Source of the DNA: Paraphysomonas bandaiensis
Lineage: Eukaryota > Chrysophyceae
NCBI GenBank assembly: GCA_965644295.1
Contig: CBFFRP010000259.1
Span: 1 to 64,000, forward strand
Direction: 5' to 3'
Length of the DNA stretch: 64,000 nucleotides
Under the pieces are notes generated by a model. The model ran no database searches, was not told the origin of the DNA, and saw nothing but the letters and a program-made list of their open reading frames with translations. Positions 8,817-21,344 of this stretch are shown piece by piece (the first letter of the stretch is position 1; every line of letters begins with the position of its first letter). Both the position numbers and the translations under genes were made by a program.

Positions 8817-10383
8817 TCACCGCCAATCTGAAGTTAACAGGGAAGTATCGTCATTGACTGTATCGTCATTGTTCAGACTGTCGTCGTCCTTCTTCGACTT
8901 CCCCAACGTTTGAACCATACCCCAACGTTTGAACCATACTAACCTTTCATTCTTGAAAAAATTCAAATCACTGTCACTTATCACAAGCTCACGCCGGGAA
9001 TCCCGAATAGGATTCATACCGTCGGTCGCTCTGGAGCAAATTTCAGATGTCCATGCTTCTCGTGGAGGACCTAAAAGCATTTGTTGAGCCGTTGACTCAA
9101 CCATGATGCTAGTCTGGTCCATAAAGGCCTCAGGATCTTCATTTTCATCGAAATCGTAGGCTCCAATCATGATGCATACTGCCTCAATGGCAGTCTGCAT
9201 ATATGACCCCTTGTTGTCCACTTGATACTTTCGTGGACTAATACCTTTTCAACAGAATTACATCAATTGGCACAATATAATAAATACTTACCATTTTCCA
9301 ATACTTCGGCTAATTCCCGTCTAAATGATGCAGTCGCCCACAAAGGCTGTGTGGAGAACAGCTTGGCGTGACAACATCTAATCTTGGTCTTCAAATTACA
9401 CGACAATTTGCGAATATACTTCTTGACATACCTGCAATGATATTAGAAAAAAGTAAATAATATGAGCAGTATATACTTGCACGCCGAAAATGCAGACACC
9501 ACCTCACTTGCTAACAATTTTTCATCAGCTTGCAAAGCACCTTCTTTATAAGCGAGAGATAATGCCTACTAGTGTGTTATTCACAATAATAATATAATAG
9601 TAGCAGATGACTGGGCACTGTAAAATGCGATGCGGCACGATATATATATTATGCTGTACTGTATGATATGATATATATATAACGTAATGATACAATAATG
9701 AATGGTATAAAATATATGTTATACGATATATATCATACGATATCATAATATTTGATATGGTTGTTCAAAAAACACAAGAGGTATCTAATACAATGATAGA
9801 TATGAAATGTATAATATAACGGTGTACGATATGTTAATACATGATAAAAGGAGGATGGTATTTGATGATGTGAGGGTATACAATATATGATGATATGTGA
9901 TGCTATATGATTCAAGATATGTGGCAGAGAAAACAACATGAATAACCTTGTTATGAGGAGCTTGAGTTGCAACCCCTCCTTTGAAATCACCACCAAAATC
10001 AGCTGAATCAGTAGGTCGAAGTGCTCTTCCACTGAAACCACATCTCCTGTGTCCAGTTTAACAAAGAGACGTTCATACATCATCTCTTTGTGATAAGCAC
10101 GGAATCCTGGAAGAGTGGAGAGTTTTTCGGCGCTCTGGCGTCCAATGCACAGCTCATTCGTTGTGAGAACCGTCGCCAATATCCTGGACTGGACTTTCTT
10201 ATGCCTGAAAGTCGTGTACACTGTCGAGTTGGACGAAGAGTTACATGGAGGCATCCTGGCTTCTCGAGGTGAAGCATCTGACTGTTCGGCGGCGAAGTTG
10301 TCGTCCACGATGGATTGCTGTTGACAAGGCCTTTTCTGTGCCCTCGCAGACACAGCAGATGCAGTTCGTTTTCGCAGGGGCAT
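8817..10383 (-). CDS. Accessory protein of the CMC-like transposon, multi-exon, unknown function
   Basis: The minus strand shows blocks that read as exons separated by introns with good sites. The first block starts with MPLRKRTASAV at 10383 and runs to about 10000. Further blocks lie near 9565-9477 (ends in FSACK, donor GTATAT), 9431-9291 (YVKKYIRKLSCN...ELAEVLENG, donor GTAAGT) and 9243-8817 (ISPRKYQVDNKGSYMQ... to a stop). Only the last block is confidently bounded. The N-terminus is basic with a possible nuclear localisation signal (RAQKRPCQQ); the C-terminus is acidic and Ser/Asp-rich. I recognise no domain. It is divergent from the transposase, so by analogy with two-gene CMC elements it may be a DNA-binding partner. 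The exon between 10000 and 9570 is unresolved. Confidence 0.5.
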
Positions 10384-10696
10384 CTCAGAGTAAATTGTGG
10401 CATTAAGTCACCATGAATTCACATGTTTGAAATTCAAATATTCGCATACTCTCTGAATATATTCACATACTCACACTTCGCCTCTTTGCTTCTTTCTTTC
10501 ATATATGTAGTTATGTGATGCACTTCTTCGAAGTCAACTTCGAGAGAAGTCCAGGAAGTGTGTGCTATAATCGTGCACTCGTTTTTATATACTAGGAATT
10601 TCCTACTGTACGCACAGTACGGAGCAGAGTACAACACTGTAGTATACTGCTGTACCGTATAACAGATAGCAGTAGATACGATCGTAGCAGTATATT
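10384..10696. promoter_or_regulatory. Divergent promoter region inside the CMC-like transposon
   Basis: 313 bp between the start codons of the two element genes. It contains short repeated words (attcgcatactc, attcacatactcac) but no distinct promoter motif that I can name. Confidence 0.4.
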
Positions 10697-13600
10697 ATGG
10701 ACAGCTTGTGGAAATGCGCAATATGTCAGGGAATATTCAGTTCAAGTCAGAGTCTGGGGAACCATGGAAGATACTGCTCGCCACTGTCTTCAGAATCAGA
10801 GATTTGTACATCAGAGCAGTATTCTAAGAAACGAAAAGCTGCATATGGACCTCAGGCTTACACTATTCATGATGATTACAATCAAGATGACAGTGGAATT
10901 GATGAGTACAGTGACTGTGAGGACTCATCAATTCCTATGTACATGTGGCAACATCAGAGACTGGAGGAAGCAAGCCCAACTGGAAATACAGAGTTTCCAA
11001 TCTGTCATTCAGATTATGACGCGGAAGACAAACCACTCTCCACGTATAAGAAGCTCCAGGAAGTGTTTTACGACAAGTCTTATGGCGTGGATGCATTGGG
11101 AGCTATGAATCTTGAAAGCTTTATTGAAGCTGTCAGCACTTCGAGTAATCATAACATGTCAGATATTTTGCTTCTCAAGTTGTATGCATTTGGAAGAAAG
11201 TGCAAGTTAAGCCGATCTACAGGAGATGCACTTCTGGAATTGATTCGCTTATTCAAACCTTGTGAAGAACTTCCAAAATCATGGAAGACAGTTGTGTCGA
11301 ATTTCAAAAAGAGAACACAACATTACAGATATGTTGAAAAGTCTATAGGTTGGCCATCTTCGTGGGAAATGGAATCTTGGAAAATTTCTGGACAGAAACC
11401 TGACGAAATCATTGTTCGAGCACGAGACCCATTGGAAATGCTAAGTTATCTGGCCGTCGACCCGACAATTCAGTTCTCGTGGAAAGAGCACGTTCATTAT
11501 GATACATTTTCCATGACAGATATTAATACTGGTGAGAACTATGTTGGTGATCTCATGTCATCATCCTGGGCGAAGAACACGGAGCGAGTTATACGCCAAG
11601 AAAAAAATCCTGAAGGCAAATTAATGCCATGTCTACTGTATCATGACGGGGTTGCTATGGGGCATGGTGCCAACATCAAGTCTGTGCCAGTCCTGGGGAC
11701 ATGCGGCAATTTCAGCGATGAGTTAATTCGGAAAAATATTGCAAAGTTTTGCTTAGGTTTTATTCCTGACATCACAAGCACGATAAGTGTCGAAGCTCTG
11801 ATTTCTCATTTGATGGAACGTGGAATGAGCCGAACCGCAGCAGGGAAGGAAGTCAGGTGGTTTAACTTGCACTTGGAAAAAGAATTCTGGAGTATGGTTA
11901 CGGCTCCTCTCAAAGCTGCTTCTTCTAGAGGTGCAGAGATGTATGTGTTAGGAAAGGGTTTAATTACCGTTTATACCTTTCATCCTTTTAGCATTGGAGA
12001 TGACCCGGCCATCCATCGACAGTTTGGCTTATACGAAGGAAATTCCCGCTTTGCATGTGTTACATGTGAGTATCCTCTGAGGGCCGGTGTTTTTTATAAC
12101 CCAGACCTTCATCCGAGGAGAGATGGCAATGCCATTGCTGAACAGTGCCGAAATGTGAATAGTGGTCAGCTATCAGACAAAGAAGAGAAGTATGTTCGTA
12201 AGTTACTTGATAATAGATGCATCATGCCGTTTGTAAACGCCTTCCATCATGCGTTTATGGGCTACAACAACCATTGCTTCAATAATCCTCAAGACTTATT
12301 TCACCTGTTTTGTGCTGGTATTGCAAAAAGTCTTGTTTTATGGATTCTTAGCGTTGTTGACAGTATTAGCACAACAGTAGACCGAACATTTCGAAATATT
12401 AAGGGCGTGTTGGATGCCAGACTTAAGTTGATGCCTCAGGTTCCTGATATGCCACACGTGAATTGGACAGTCTTCAAGAAAGGCTTGATGCACATTATGA
12501 GCAATAAAAGTAAAAAGGAAAAGGGCCACTCGACTGGTTCCGGAGGTGGATATAGATCAAGTGAATTCATCACGGCACTGTTGCAACTTCTGTTTACGGT
12601 ATGTTTTTCTAAATTGTATTCTCTATATTATGTGCTTGACATCACCTTTTTACATTAGATTGGCACGGATGGTCAAGTGCTACCGACAGATACCAACTAC
12701 AGTTATTGCAGCAAAAATTCACGGCACCTGCGTTTAGGCAATGTAACAAAGAAAGTGTTACAAGCAATTAAAGCCGTGCTGAACGTCTATTTTGAGTGCA
12801 AGAAAAGCTGTTTTACTGATGGTGACATCCTGAATGTGGACCGTATGTGCCACGATATGGTTGCTAAGGTTTTACTGGTATGGGATTTGAAACAAACACT
12901 TCTTGGTAACCAGCCATCAAGTCCATTAATGCGCAAACTCCATTCTGTAATGCATCTTTCACTTAATATTTCCATGTTTGGGGCATTATCAAAGTCTGAT
13001 GCGGGTACTTGGGAATCAAGCAATCGCTATTTTACAACCGAAAACTGGCGACGCACAAGCAGGAGGTATACTTCTTCTAATGTGGAGATGCTAACATTAG
13101 CAATATGCCAAGATCATTGTCGAGTACTTGAGTTTATAGCCGCGTGCCACACACACGACACTGAATACATAAACTCTCTGAAGCCAGAAATTCCACCGGA
13201 GGTCGTTCTAGTTTACCCCATGAGAAATGTCAAACATGTGCGGTTATGTGTTGATGCTAACCACTCCTTGTTTATTTGTGAAGAAGAAGGAATAGAATTG
13301 GAAGAATTTATTGGACACAAGGAATTATCTAGTAACTCCCTTACTGATTTTTGTAAACAAGCTCTTGGTGATAAGAACTGGAACTGTTTACAACGTGGTG
13401 ACATCTCGTTGAAGTTAATACAGGCCCTCACCTACAATGCCAACAAAGAGAGTGGCATTGGTAAAGGATTTCATCATGCCATGAAAGGGGCAGAGAGTCG
13501 AAAACCACGCTTTGATTTCATATGCATCCAAATGGAAAGTGGAGACATACAAGTTGCTCAAATAGTATCGATGCTTCAGTTGTCAGCGGCCAACAACACT

Positions 13601-14074
13601 AAATATCTCTATATTGTTCAATACATGGAAAAATGTACGACCACTATTCTTGACCCGTTTTCAAAATATAAGTGGGAGGTACTGCGCTACAACAGGCGAC
13701 GACAACCTCAGTTTTTTCAGGATATTATTAATTTTGAAAGTATTATTGACACAGCTTTTATAATACCAGATTCTTCTTGCGATGTCGTCGTGGGTAAGCC
13801 TCAAATTTCAGATCGTTTTTGGTTTATTCCGAGGAAGTTTTTTGATCGTTGTGGGTGGGATGATTTGGATTTTATTAACTGTCATCATATAGAGGGAATG
13901 CAACAATATATCAGACAAAATAGCTCCGGTGCAATTGTTCTTGAACGTAATGTGCATGGCCACGACAGTCATAACGCAAACAATGAGAGTGGCAGTAGTG
14001 ACCACTCATCAGAATGTGATAGCAATCCCAGTACTGTTTACAGCACCGGTGACTCTTCTGACAATGACACATAA
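10697..14074 (+). CDS. CMC/Plavaka-like transposase with N-terminal C2H2-type finger
   Basis: Two exons, 10697-12598 and 12659-14074, join in phase 0 across a 60-bp intron (GTATGT...ACATTAG) to give about 1105 residues. Residues 7-27 form a Cys/His finger (CAICQGIF...GNHGRYC). Around residue 316 the segment CLLYHDGVAMGHG is followed by VLGTCGNFSDELIR, which resembles the first catalytic Asp region and following strand of Plavaka/CACTA transposases. NPQDLFHLFCAG near 530-540 supplies a DxxH motif typical of the CMC group. The glutamate is not placed with certainty, but DAGTWESSNRYF in exon 2 is a candidate. The C-terminus (SGSSDHSSECDS) is acidic and Ser-rich. No internal stop is present. It is larger than most DDE transposases but normal for this group. 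Confidence 0.75.
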
Positions 14075-14230
14075 TTAATGTTGCGCGCTTATTATTGATT
14101 ATGATCATAGAATGCACAGCCATACTTGTTTAGTAATAATAATATATAACAAAAAAAGATATATTATACTATTCACCGCTGTGTTGCCTATGTACATTGT
14201 GAAACTTAAAAAACATCTGATGGTTCAAAA
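14075..14230. other. 3' untranslated region of the CMC-like transposase
   Basis: AT-rich, with AATAATAATATATAAC after the stop codon. It leads into the right subterminal repeats. Confidence 0.4.
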
Positions 14231-14234
14231 CTCA

Positions 14235-14527
14235 GGTACCTACAGGTCTTTCGTCTTATACCTATAGGCAACGAGTAGCACTACCTATAGATAGTACCTA
14301 ATCCTTCGATACCTATAGGTGGGACTTGAGGTACCTATAGGTAGGTGCCTAACTCTTATCACCTATAGGCAGGGTAGCTAGGTATACCTATAGGTAGTGA
14401 CAGCTAGGTACCTACCTATAGGTAGGGTCCTTAGGCATGCCTATAGGTGGGTACCTATTAGGTAGGTACCTATTAGGTACCTGCGATGGACCTATAGGTA
14501 GGTCGAGCGACCTATAGGTACTAAATT
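14235..14527. repeat. Right subterminal palindrome cluster (acctataggt)
   Basis: About ten full or one-off copies of acctataggt in 290 bp, mirroring 8211-8560. It ends 4 bp before the terminal CCCACCGATG. Confidence 0.9.
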
Positions 14528-14712
14528 CGACCCACCGATGTACTCCTTATTACAGCAAGCAAGCTACTAATAGCTATACAGTCTACCATTAAGTTTTCAA
14601 CATCATGAGGATAAGGAGTATTCTTGTCCCTTGTCTAAATTTTAACAGCTTTTCGCCCTCGTTTCAAAATTTTGAGCGCGGGACGATATAGCCTCCTTAT
14701 TGCCCGTGGTTA

Positions 14713-14800
14713 AATATAACTATACTGCAATACTATGTTATTGATAAAGTTTTTAAACCGGCCCAACAATACTATTGTACTATATTGCAATAAAATATTT
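14713..14800 (+). repeat. Remnant of a hAT-like terminal region
   Basis: The stretch with tattgataaagtttttaaaccggccca and tattgcaata closely resembles the left subterminal part of the hAT element at about 6490-6555 (atggattttttaaaccggccc). It lacks the CAGGG end and a partner, so it is a truncated end or a solo fragment. Confidence 0.65.
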
Positions 14801-15047
14801 TGTTACTGAACCCTGTTTCAGACACCGTTATTGTGATAATATAATACATTTCTTTCACAATATCAATGATCAATCCTATATATATACATGTGAGCAACAT
14901 TTTTTTGTCGATATTTTTGCGTGTGACTATTTCTCATGCACTGTGTGTAACCCGTTTTCCAGCTATCTGCCAAAAAGCAGTAATTAGGGGTGGATGTGAC
15001 CCCAAAATTCGACACAACTCCCAAAAAACAATAGAACATAAGTAGGT
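14801..15047. other. Spacer before the H2A 3' end
   Basis: AT-rich, no coding signal. It should contain the H2A poly(A) region. I see no clear stem-loop of the replication-dependent histone type directly after the stop codon at 15048. Confidence 0.4.
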
Positions 15048-15708
15048 TTATCTAAACCCAATGATTTTATTTGACCTTGGACACGGGCCTAAATAGGTAT
15101 TTTTCAGGAGGACAGTGTGGATATACGGGAGGACACCACCCTGAGGGATCGTGACGCTTCCAAGCAACCGGTTCAGCTCCTCGTCATTACGAATGCCAAG
15201 CTGAATATGGCGAGGAATAATTCTTCTTTTCTTGTGGTCGCGAGCTGCATTTCCAGCGAGCTCTAAAATTTCAGCGGTCAGGTACTCCAAAACTGCAGCG
15301 AGGTAGAGCGGAGCACCTATTTTATAAACGCATGAACTAACTAAAAAATATTATGTCACAATTGAAATACCTGTTCCCACACGGTTGGCATATTTTCCTT
15401 TCTTCAAAAAGCGTCCAATTCTTGCAACAGGGAAGGTCAATCCAGCGCGCTCGCTCTTCGTCATATTTCTAATTGCAAATGAAATTTTACGATTGAAATT
15501 ACAAAGAAACATACTTCTTTCCCTTTCCACGGCCACCAGCGCCTGATCCGCCTCCCACAGAAGTTCTTTACAAGGATAAAAATACATTACACAGAGCGCA
15601 GTGGATGTATTAAATTAAGTGTTACCTGTGGACGGGACGAAGACCCTCTGCTGAGGCTGCTCCACGAAGATTAGTGGCTAGAGTAGTAGATCGCTCCTTC
15701 AAGGACAT
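15048..15708 (-). CDS. Histone H2A with three introns and an extended N-terminus
   Basis: Four exons, 15708-15626, 15565-15515, 15468-15371 and 15316-15048, join in frame to 166 residues. The core is a clear H2[16 protein letters not shown], then [49 protein letters not shown] and [10 protein letters not shown]. The L1 loop and [10 protein letters not shown] place it with canonical H2A or H2A.X rather than H2A.Z. Two features are odd. About 28 residues ([20 protein letters not shown]) precede the usual Gly/Lys-rich tail. The C-terminus, [18 protein letters not shown], lacks both the usual LLPKK run and an SQ(E/D) phosphorylation motif. Introns suggest a polyadenylated, replication-independent variant. 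The gene is divergent from PRP40 with a 601-bp spacer. Confidence 0.9.
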
Positions 15709-16309
15709 TGTTGTTGATATTTATTGATACTATCAATACTTTCAAATTGATTTTGTAGGATGACAACAAACACCCTCGAGAGACACAGCGTGCATGTGTG
15801 TGTGTGTAGAGGAGTATGATCCGTGCAGATATCCACTTTGTCCAATATCCAATCTCAGTATACTACCATACACTGCACCCTGGACATGTACCTGTATACC
15901 TATAGTGGTATACAGGTACGAATCTATCATATCCAGATAATGCATGCTGTATTTTGTATTTGTGGTTCCTGTATATAGAAAATACACAACACACTGAACT
16001 TCATTACCTTGTAGTACAGTATACCGCTGTATTCTCAAGTATTCTCTGTGCGGTGATAGAGGTACCATACATCATCATACTGTTGTATATATATACGTAT
16101 ACAGCAGCTGTGCGTAGCATAGTATGGTATAGTATGGTATATGGTATACCATGTATAGCATATGTATGTATATGCATATATCGCAATAACAGGCAGAGAG
16201 CGAACTCATAGCTCACAAACTTCTGCACCATTACTCTGGGGTATAAATAAAGTTTGCAATATAATCATTAGCTGCACTTGGCATTGTTCTTGCTGTAGTT
16301 ACTTGCATT
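15709..16309. promoter_or_regulatory. Shared divergent promoter region of H2A (-) and PRP40 (+)
   Basis: 601 bp between two start codons pointing away from each other. It holds tgtgtgtgtgt, several tatggtata and tatgtatatgcatata repeats, and two TATA-like stretches (tatatatatacgtata near 16090, gtataaataaag near 16241). The latter is 63 bp before the PRP40 start and is a plausible core promoter. Confidence 0.45.
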
Positions 16310-19300
16310 ATGGCAGGACGCGGTAGAGGCAGAGGATTGACTCTCCCAGCATGGATGACAGCTGATGATAGCACTGGAGACACTGTAACGGTAAATATCT
16401 CTCGTATTCGCTTATATTAAGATGTGAAATATTATATACAGAGTGGTGATAGTAATCAAACTTTACAGCAGCCGCAGACACTGAATGAAGAGACTGCCTC
16501 GCAGTTTATGAATGCAGTCAGCTCGAGTGGAGATACTGCGCGCCAGACAACCCCCTCTTCCACAGCGACGATGCAAGTGGACAGTGCCCAAAATCGTGTA
16601 CCAAACCCGACAGCAGCTAGTAGCCAACCACAAGTGCGAGTTGCTCCTGGAAATCCACCCCCCCCACCTGGTCCTCCTCCTGCCAAGCAACAATCAAACC
16701 CTTCCGTACAGAACTTTGGTAAGCCTGGCGTGCCTATGGGAATTCCACCAGGTGCCCCAGGATTCTACCCTGGATACCCTCAGCTACAACCTTCAAATAT
16801 GGGTTCCACTGGCGCGGTGCCACCGGGGGGCATGTTACCGCCCCCTACAGGTTTTATGATGCCACCCATGGGATTCCCTCCAGGAATGCCATCAGGTATG
16901 CCTCAGGGTATGCCGCCAACTATGCCTGGGTATCCCGGCGTTGTTCCTGGTATGCCTCCTGGTGGAATGGGTGTCCCTCCGCGTATGCCAGCCCCGACGC
17001 CAGTTTCTCAACCGGCAGCCGCACCTGCTGTGCCACCGGCCCAACCTGCAACTCTCAACGACCCCAACAACGATGTGAAGAGCTGGTCTGAACATGAAGG
17101 AGATGATGGGCGGGTGTATTGGCACAATCGCGTTACTAAGGTATGTCTTTATGGTTGGATTTGCTCTAAACCTTACTCGTGGTATTTTTTAGGTGAGCAC
17201 ATATGACAAGCCAGCATGCCTTAAGACTCCGGAAGAGAGATCCATCCCTCCCTGCCGCTGGAAGGAATATTCTGCAGATGGAAAAAAATACTACAGTGAT
17301 GGAAAAGAGTCAAGGTATTCTTGCAAAATTAAATCTTTCAATGCCCATGTTAGTGTTGTTGAACAATTAAGTTGGAGATGTGGTTTTATGGTGCTCTTTT
17401 CGATATCTATATCGTGTTGATGACGATGTGCTCTGCAGCTGGACTATGCCGGAGGAATACCGGGAATGGAAGGAAAAGGTTGACGCCGCTGTGGCCCGAC
17501 ACAAGGAGAACCTCCTTCGTGCCGCTGAAGAGAAAAAACGCGAATCGGCTCCCAATCAGTCATCCACACGCTCAGCCCATGCAACGGATAAAAAAGCATC
17601 TGCACCTGGCGGGTATGCTATCTCTTCGCAGGATAAGCCGGCCCCTGTATATGCTTCCAAGGAGGAGGCGGTGGCTGCTTTTCGGGACATGTTAGATGAA
17701 TTGGGTGTTACCAGCGTAATGAAATTCAAGGATACACAGGAGCTGTGTTCGCGGGACCCTCGGTGGAATGCTCTTCGCACTGTGGGCGAAAGAAAACAGT
17801 GTCTTGCGGAGTTTCAAACTAAAAAAATGAAAGAGGAGAAGGAGGAGAAGCGAGCTAGGTCAAAAAAGGCGCGTGGAATGTTCATGCAGCTACTGGCAGA
17901 ATGCACAGACATCGATGCGCGCAGCAGATGGCGCGAATCTCAGGTCCTACTCCAAGATGACAAGCGATATAAAGAGGTCGAAGATGCCCGCATGAGAGAA
18001 GAATACTTCAATGACTTTGTAAGTGAACTAGCGAAAAAGGAACGGGAGGATCGAGAGGCTCTAAGGAAGGAGTCAAGCGAAGAGTTTAAAGCATTGCTGA
18101 AGTCTCTTTTTGACAGTGGTGCCATCAACCTCAAAAGTATATGGGTGGATGTAAAGTCTGAACACATTATTGAATTTGAAAACGCTAAGTTTGCAGCCCT
18201 TGATGATACCGACAAGCGCCATATGTTTCAAGATTATGTGGGTGATCTTGAGGCTCAGGCGCGGTCCGAGGAGCGTCGATTAAGGGACGAGATGCGAAAG
18301 ACTGTGGAGGAAAAGAGATTGGAGTTTAAACAGACTTTATTGGATCTGGTGAAGGAGGGAATACTATGTAGTGATTCTCGTTGGAGAGAAGTGCGAGGTA
18401 TGATTGAAGGAAAAGAAACGCACAAGAGTTTAGTGGACTCCTGTAGTGGAGATTCATCACTGGCGAGAAATAATGAGCCACGGGATGTATTTGATGAAGT
18501 TATTGCTGATCTCAAAGAGGAGCACAGATCCGACAAGAGAGTTTTCCGAGACGTGTTAGATTTGGAGCATATCGATATTTACCATGACACGGAATTCGAC
18601 GCTTTGCGGGAAAAATTGGAAGGCATAATTGCAGATCGCAAAGCAGATGGCATATATGAGAAAGACAAAGACTACAAAATACTGGAGAGTATGATCCTGA
18701 ATCGCCCCAAGAACTTCGAGCGGTTCTATAGGGATATCCATGACGCGAAGGTCGCCGATTATGAGGAGGCAGAGAGGAAACGACGACGTCGTGAAGACCG
18801 TTACTTGGATCTGTTGGATGACTATTATTACCGATCTGACCATGTGGGTATCACCTGGGAAGAAGCAAAGAAGGATCTCGATAGACACTCAGCCTACGCT
18901 GACCTCGGCAGGTCAGACCGCAAGAGACTTTTTATGGAACACATGGAAGAGTTGACCGATAAGCTCAGAGGGAAGCTGCACAGCTCAAACAAAAAAGATG
19001 AACCCGTTGAGACTAATCGTGATGAGAGTGGAGCGGATGATGGAGGTGCTGAGAAACTACTCGCCAGTATACGCGAAAGTTACGGCAGTCCTAGCCGCAG
19101 CCCTCAACGACAAATTGACGATAAAGACAAGATATTACAGTCTGAAAGCATCGAGGATCAAGATAGTGGTGAAATTTACGAGGGAAGTAAAAGTAAGCAC
19201 ATCAAAGACGATAACAGCAAAGATGAAGAGAGAGAAGGAAGATCACGGAAACGACGACACTCAGAGTCCGAAGAAGCATCCAACGGAAAAATGTCGTCAA

Positions 19301-19679
19301 AGCGACGATCGGACGATATCGATTATAGGGACAGAGAGAAAGACAGAGAGAGTAGTCGGCACTCGGACCGCAGCTCCAGGTCTCATAAAAAGAGATCTCG
19401 TGAGGAGCACTCTGACGTAGAGCATGAAAAAGTTGGCGGTGATGATAGCGGGGGGGGAAAGAAGTCTAAGAAAGATAAGAAAGATAAAGATCGGGAGAAA
19501 GATAAAGACAGGAAGCGACGACATAAGGTAGATTTAGATATCAATATGTTGTACTATGTCTAACTTGTCCTTTGTGATATCAGCACAAAAAAGACGGACG
19601 AGATGGTGATAGGCGGCGAAGTAATTCTCGTGATGATCACAGGAGCAAGAAGCGCAGATCACGCTCCAGGAGCCACTAG
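16310..19679 (+). CDS. PRPF40: Pre-mRNA-processing factor PRP40/PRPF40 homologue
   Basis: Five exons, 16310-16390, 16442-17140, 17193-17314, 17439-19527 and 19584-19679, join to 1028 residues. After a GRGRGRG start comes a Pro/Gly/Met-rich region (residues 70-230). Two WW domains follow at about 245-275 (WSEHEGDDGRVYWHN) and 287-315 (RWKEYSADGKKYYSD, completed by WTMPEEYREW across the third intron). A long run of about five FF domains spans about 370-810 (for example FRDMLDELGVTSVMKF...DPRW and FKALLKSLF). The tail is Lys/Arg/Asp/Ser-rich and ends in RSRSRSH. This is the exact domain order of PRP40, a U1 snRNP-associated nuclear factor that bridges the 5' splice site to branch-site proteins. 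The last intron falls within the RS-like tail. Confidence 0.95.
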
Positions 19680-21118
19680 TAGAATTACACACGAGAAGTA
19701 CGTAGTATATGTTGTAGACTGCTGCCATTTCCTGCGTGCTGTCGATGTAGGCTGCATTGATTATATAGTCTAGTTATGAAAATCAATCCTGCTTTATCTT
19801 AATAATTTGCCTTGGGCTTAGTACAAGCGCTGATTTTATGTTATATGCACCACTCTATGTCAGGGATTGGTAATCATTTTAGTAGCCCACTATTGGGCTA
19901 TTGGGTGCCCAGTTTCCGGCTATAATTGAAATGAGTCCCGACAATTATAATGACATTACCGTTAATGTCCCATTATTGGTTACAAGGCCCTGCTTTATGT
20001 TACTGGAAAGCTTATCACTTGTGAAACAGAGTTTAGACTCACAAGCACTTAAGATGTGTAGTTCAACTTATTGCTTTATACTTGGGATAGGTAACAAATA
20101 CAGAGATCAGTATCACTAAAAGTCAAGTATGACAGGAGGCAGGTGCTCATTATCACAAAAAAGTGAAGAGCATCAATAGCAATGGGCGACATTAAAAATT
20201 TGTTAGGAGGTTGGAAGGAGAACACAGCTTTGATGAATCTGAGCGAATTATATACAAAAATCATGCATAGCCTCAAGAAATCCCGCGTAAACTGTGAAGG
20301 CAGTAGGATGATTTTTACAGAATCTGCGCGCTATCTGCATGGTCAGTCGAGTTGGTAAACTGGTGAATGGGAGGCGGGTAGGTGACTTTGTTGAATCAAC
20401 GTAAAATCTTAATGTTATGGGAGCCTACCTTATTGTAATCATATGACCTATGATTACACTGCAGGAATGGGGCATTTTGACTTCAGATTTAGGGTTGTTC
20501 CTTTCCTAGCTGCATTGCAAAGGTATATTCCAAGCGTTAAGTACATGGAACAAATAGTGCCAGTATCAAACTACTACGTATCTACGTATGACGTATGATA
20601 ACCGAAGGATATTAGTATTAAAAGAATTAGAAGTATGTATTTCATCAGTAGAATCTATATTTATTTTCTTAAAAATGGCTTTTACAAATAAATTGATCTA
20701 AATTTATCTCATGAATTGAAGTCAGCAATTAAATACTGACTTAGCATCGTCTACTTTGCATGATATGCTAACGCAGGCTCAGTGTAGACTTATGCGATAC
20801 ACTCACCTACAGAGCCTAGAAGACAATCACCTAGACCAGATATCGATCTACTGTGAGGAATTATTTCCATTATCTGAATCTTTGATATCACTAAACAGAT
20901 CAGGACTCTATAGGAGTCAACGTCCATATATACATACACATATACAGACACAGACACCATCTGCTGAAAGAGGTGGTGTATCCTTCAACCCAAACACTGG
21001 AATTCCATGGAATTCTGCATTTGACTGCACCACAGTGCTGTTCGAAGAACTTATGCGCACCAGCAGGTCCTCCTTTCCATCATCTGATATCTATGTGCTA
21101 TACGCTGAGTAGCCTACC
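19680..21118. other. Intergenic region without recognised genes
   Basis: 1.4 kb of AT-rich sequence after PRP40. Open frames such as 20756-21112 have no recognisable motif and no splice support. It ends at the TA that flanks the 21121 element. Confidence 0.5.
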
Positions 21119-21344
21119 TAGGAAGGCGGGTATCTATCTTGGCGGGTTTTCTTTTTTAGGTTTTTGAAAATGGCGGGTTTTCGTGTGTCAATCCACCATT
21201 GTACCACCTTAAATCTTACTATAAACCAACCGCACATACTTATACAAGAATTACATTATATATAATTGTATCAGGTACAGTAAACAGTAATCACTGCTCA
21301 TGATGACGTCGTCTGATCTGATTTTCATGTAGAATTGATCGAGT

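Larger units (their letters stand above)
8188..14542. mobile_element. Large CMC/Plavaka-like DNA transposon (6.3 kb) with palindromic subterminal repeats
   Basis: CATCGGTGGG at 8190-8199 is matched by CCCACCGATG at 14531-14540, with TA just outside each end. Inside both ends lie about 300 bp dense in the palindrome acctataggt. The interior has two divergent genes, a DxxH-type transposase (10697-14074, +) and an accessory protein (8817-10383, -), with a shared 313-bp promoter region. This layout (short TIR, clustered subterminal binding sites, very large transposase, second ORF) fits the CACTA/Mirage/Chapaev and Plavaka group. A 577-bp non-autonomous relative with the same ends lies at 50229-50805. 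Confidence 0.82.

Noticed and set aside
20756-21112. 118-residue open frame
   Set aside because: No recognisable motif or splice support; it lies in AT-rich intergenic DNA next to an element end.
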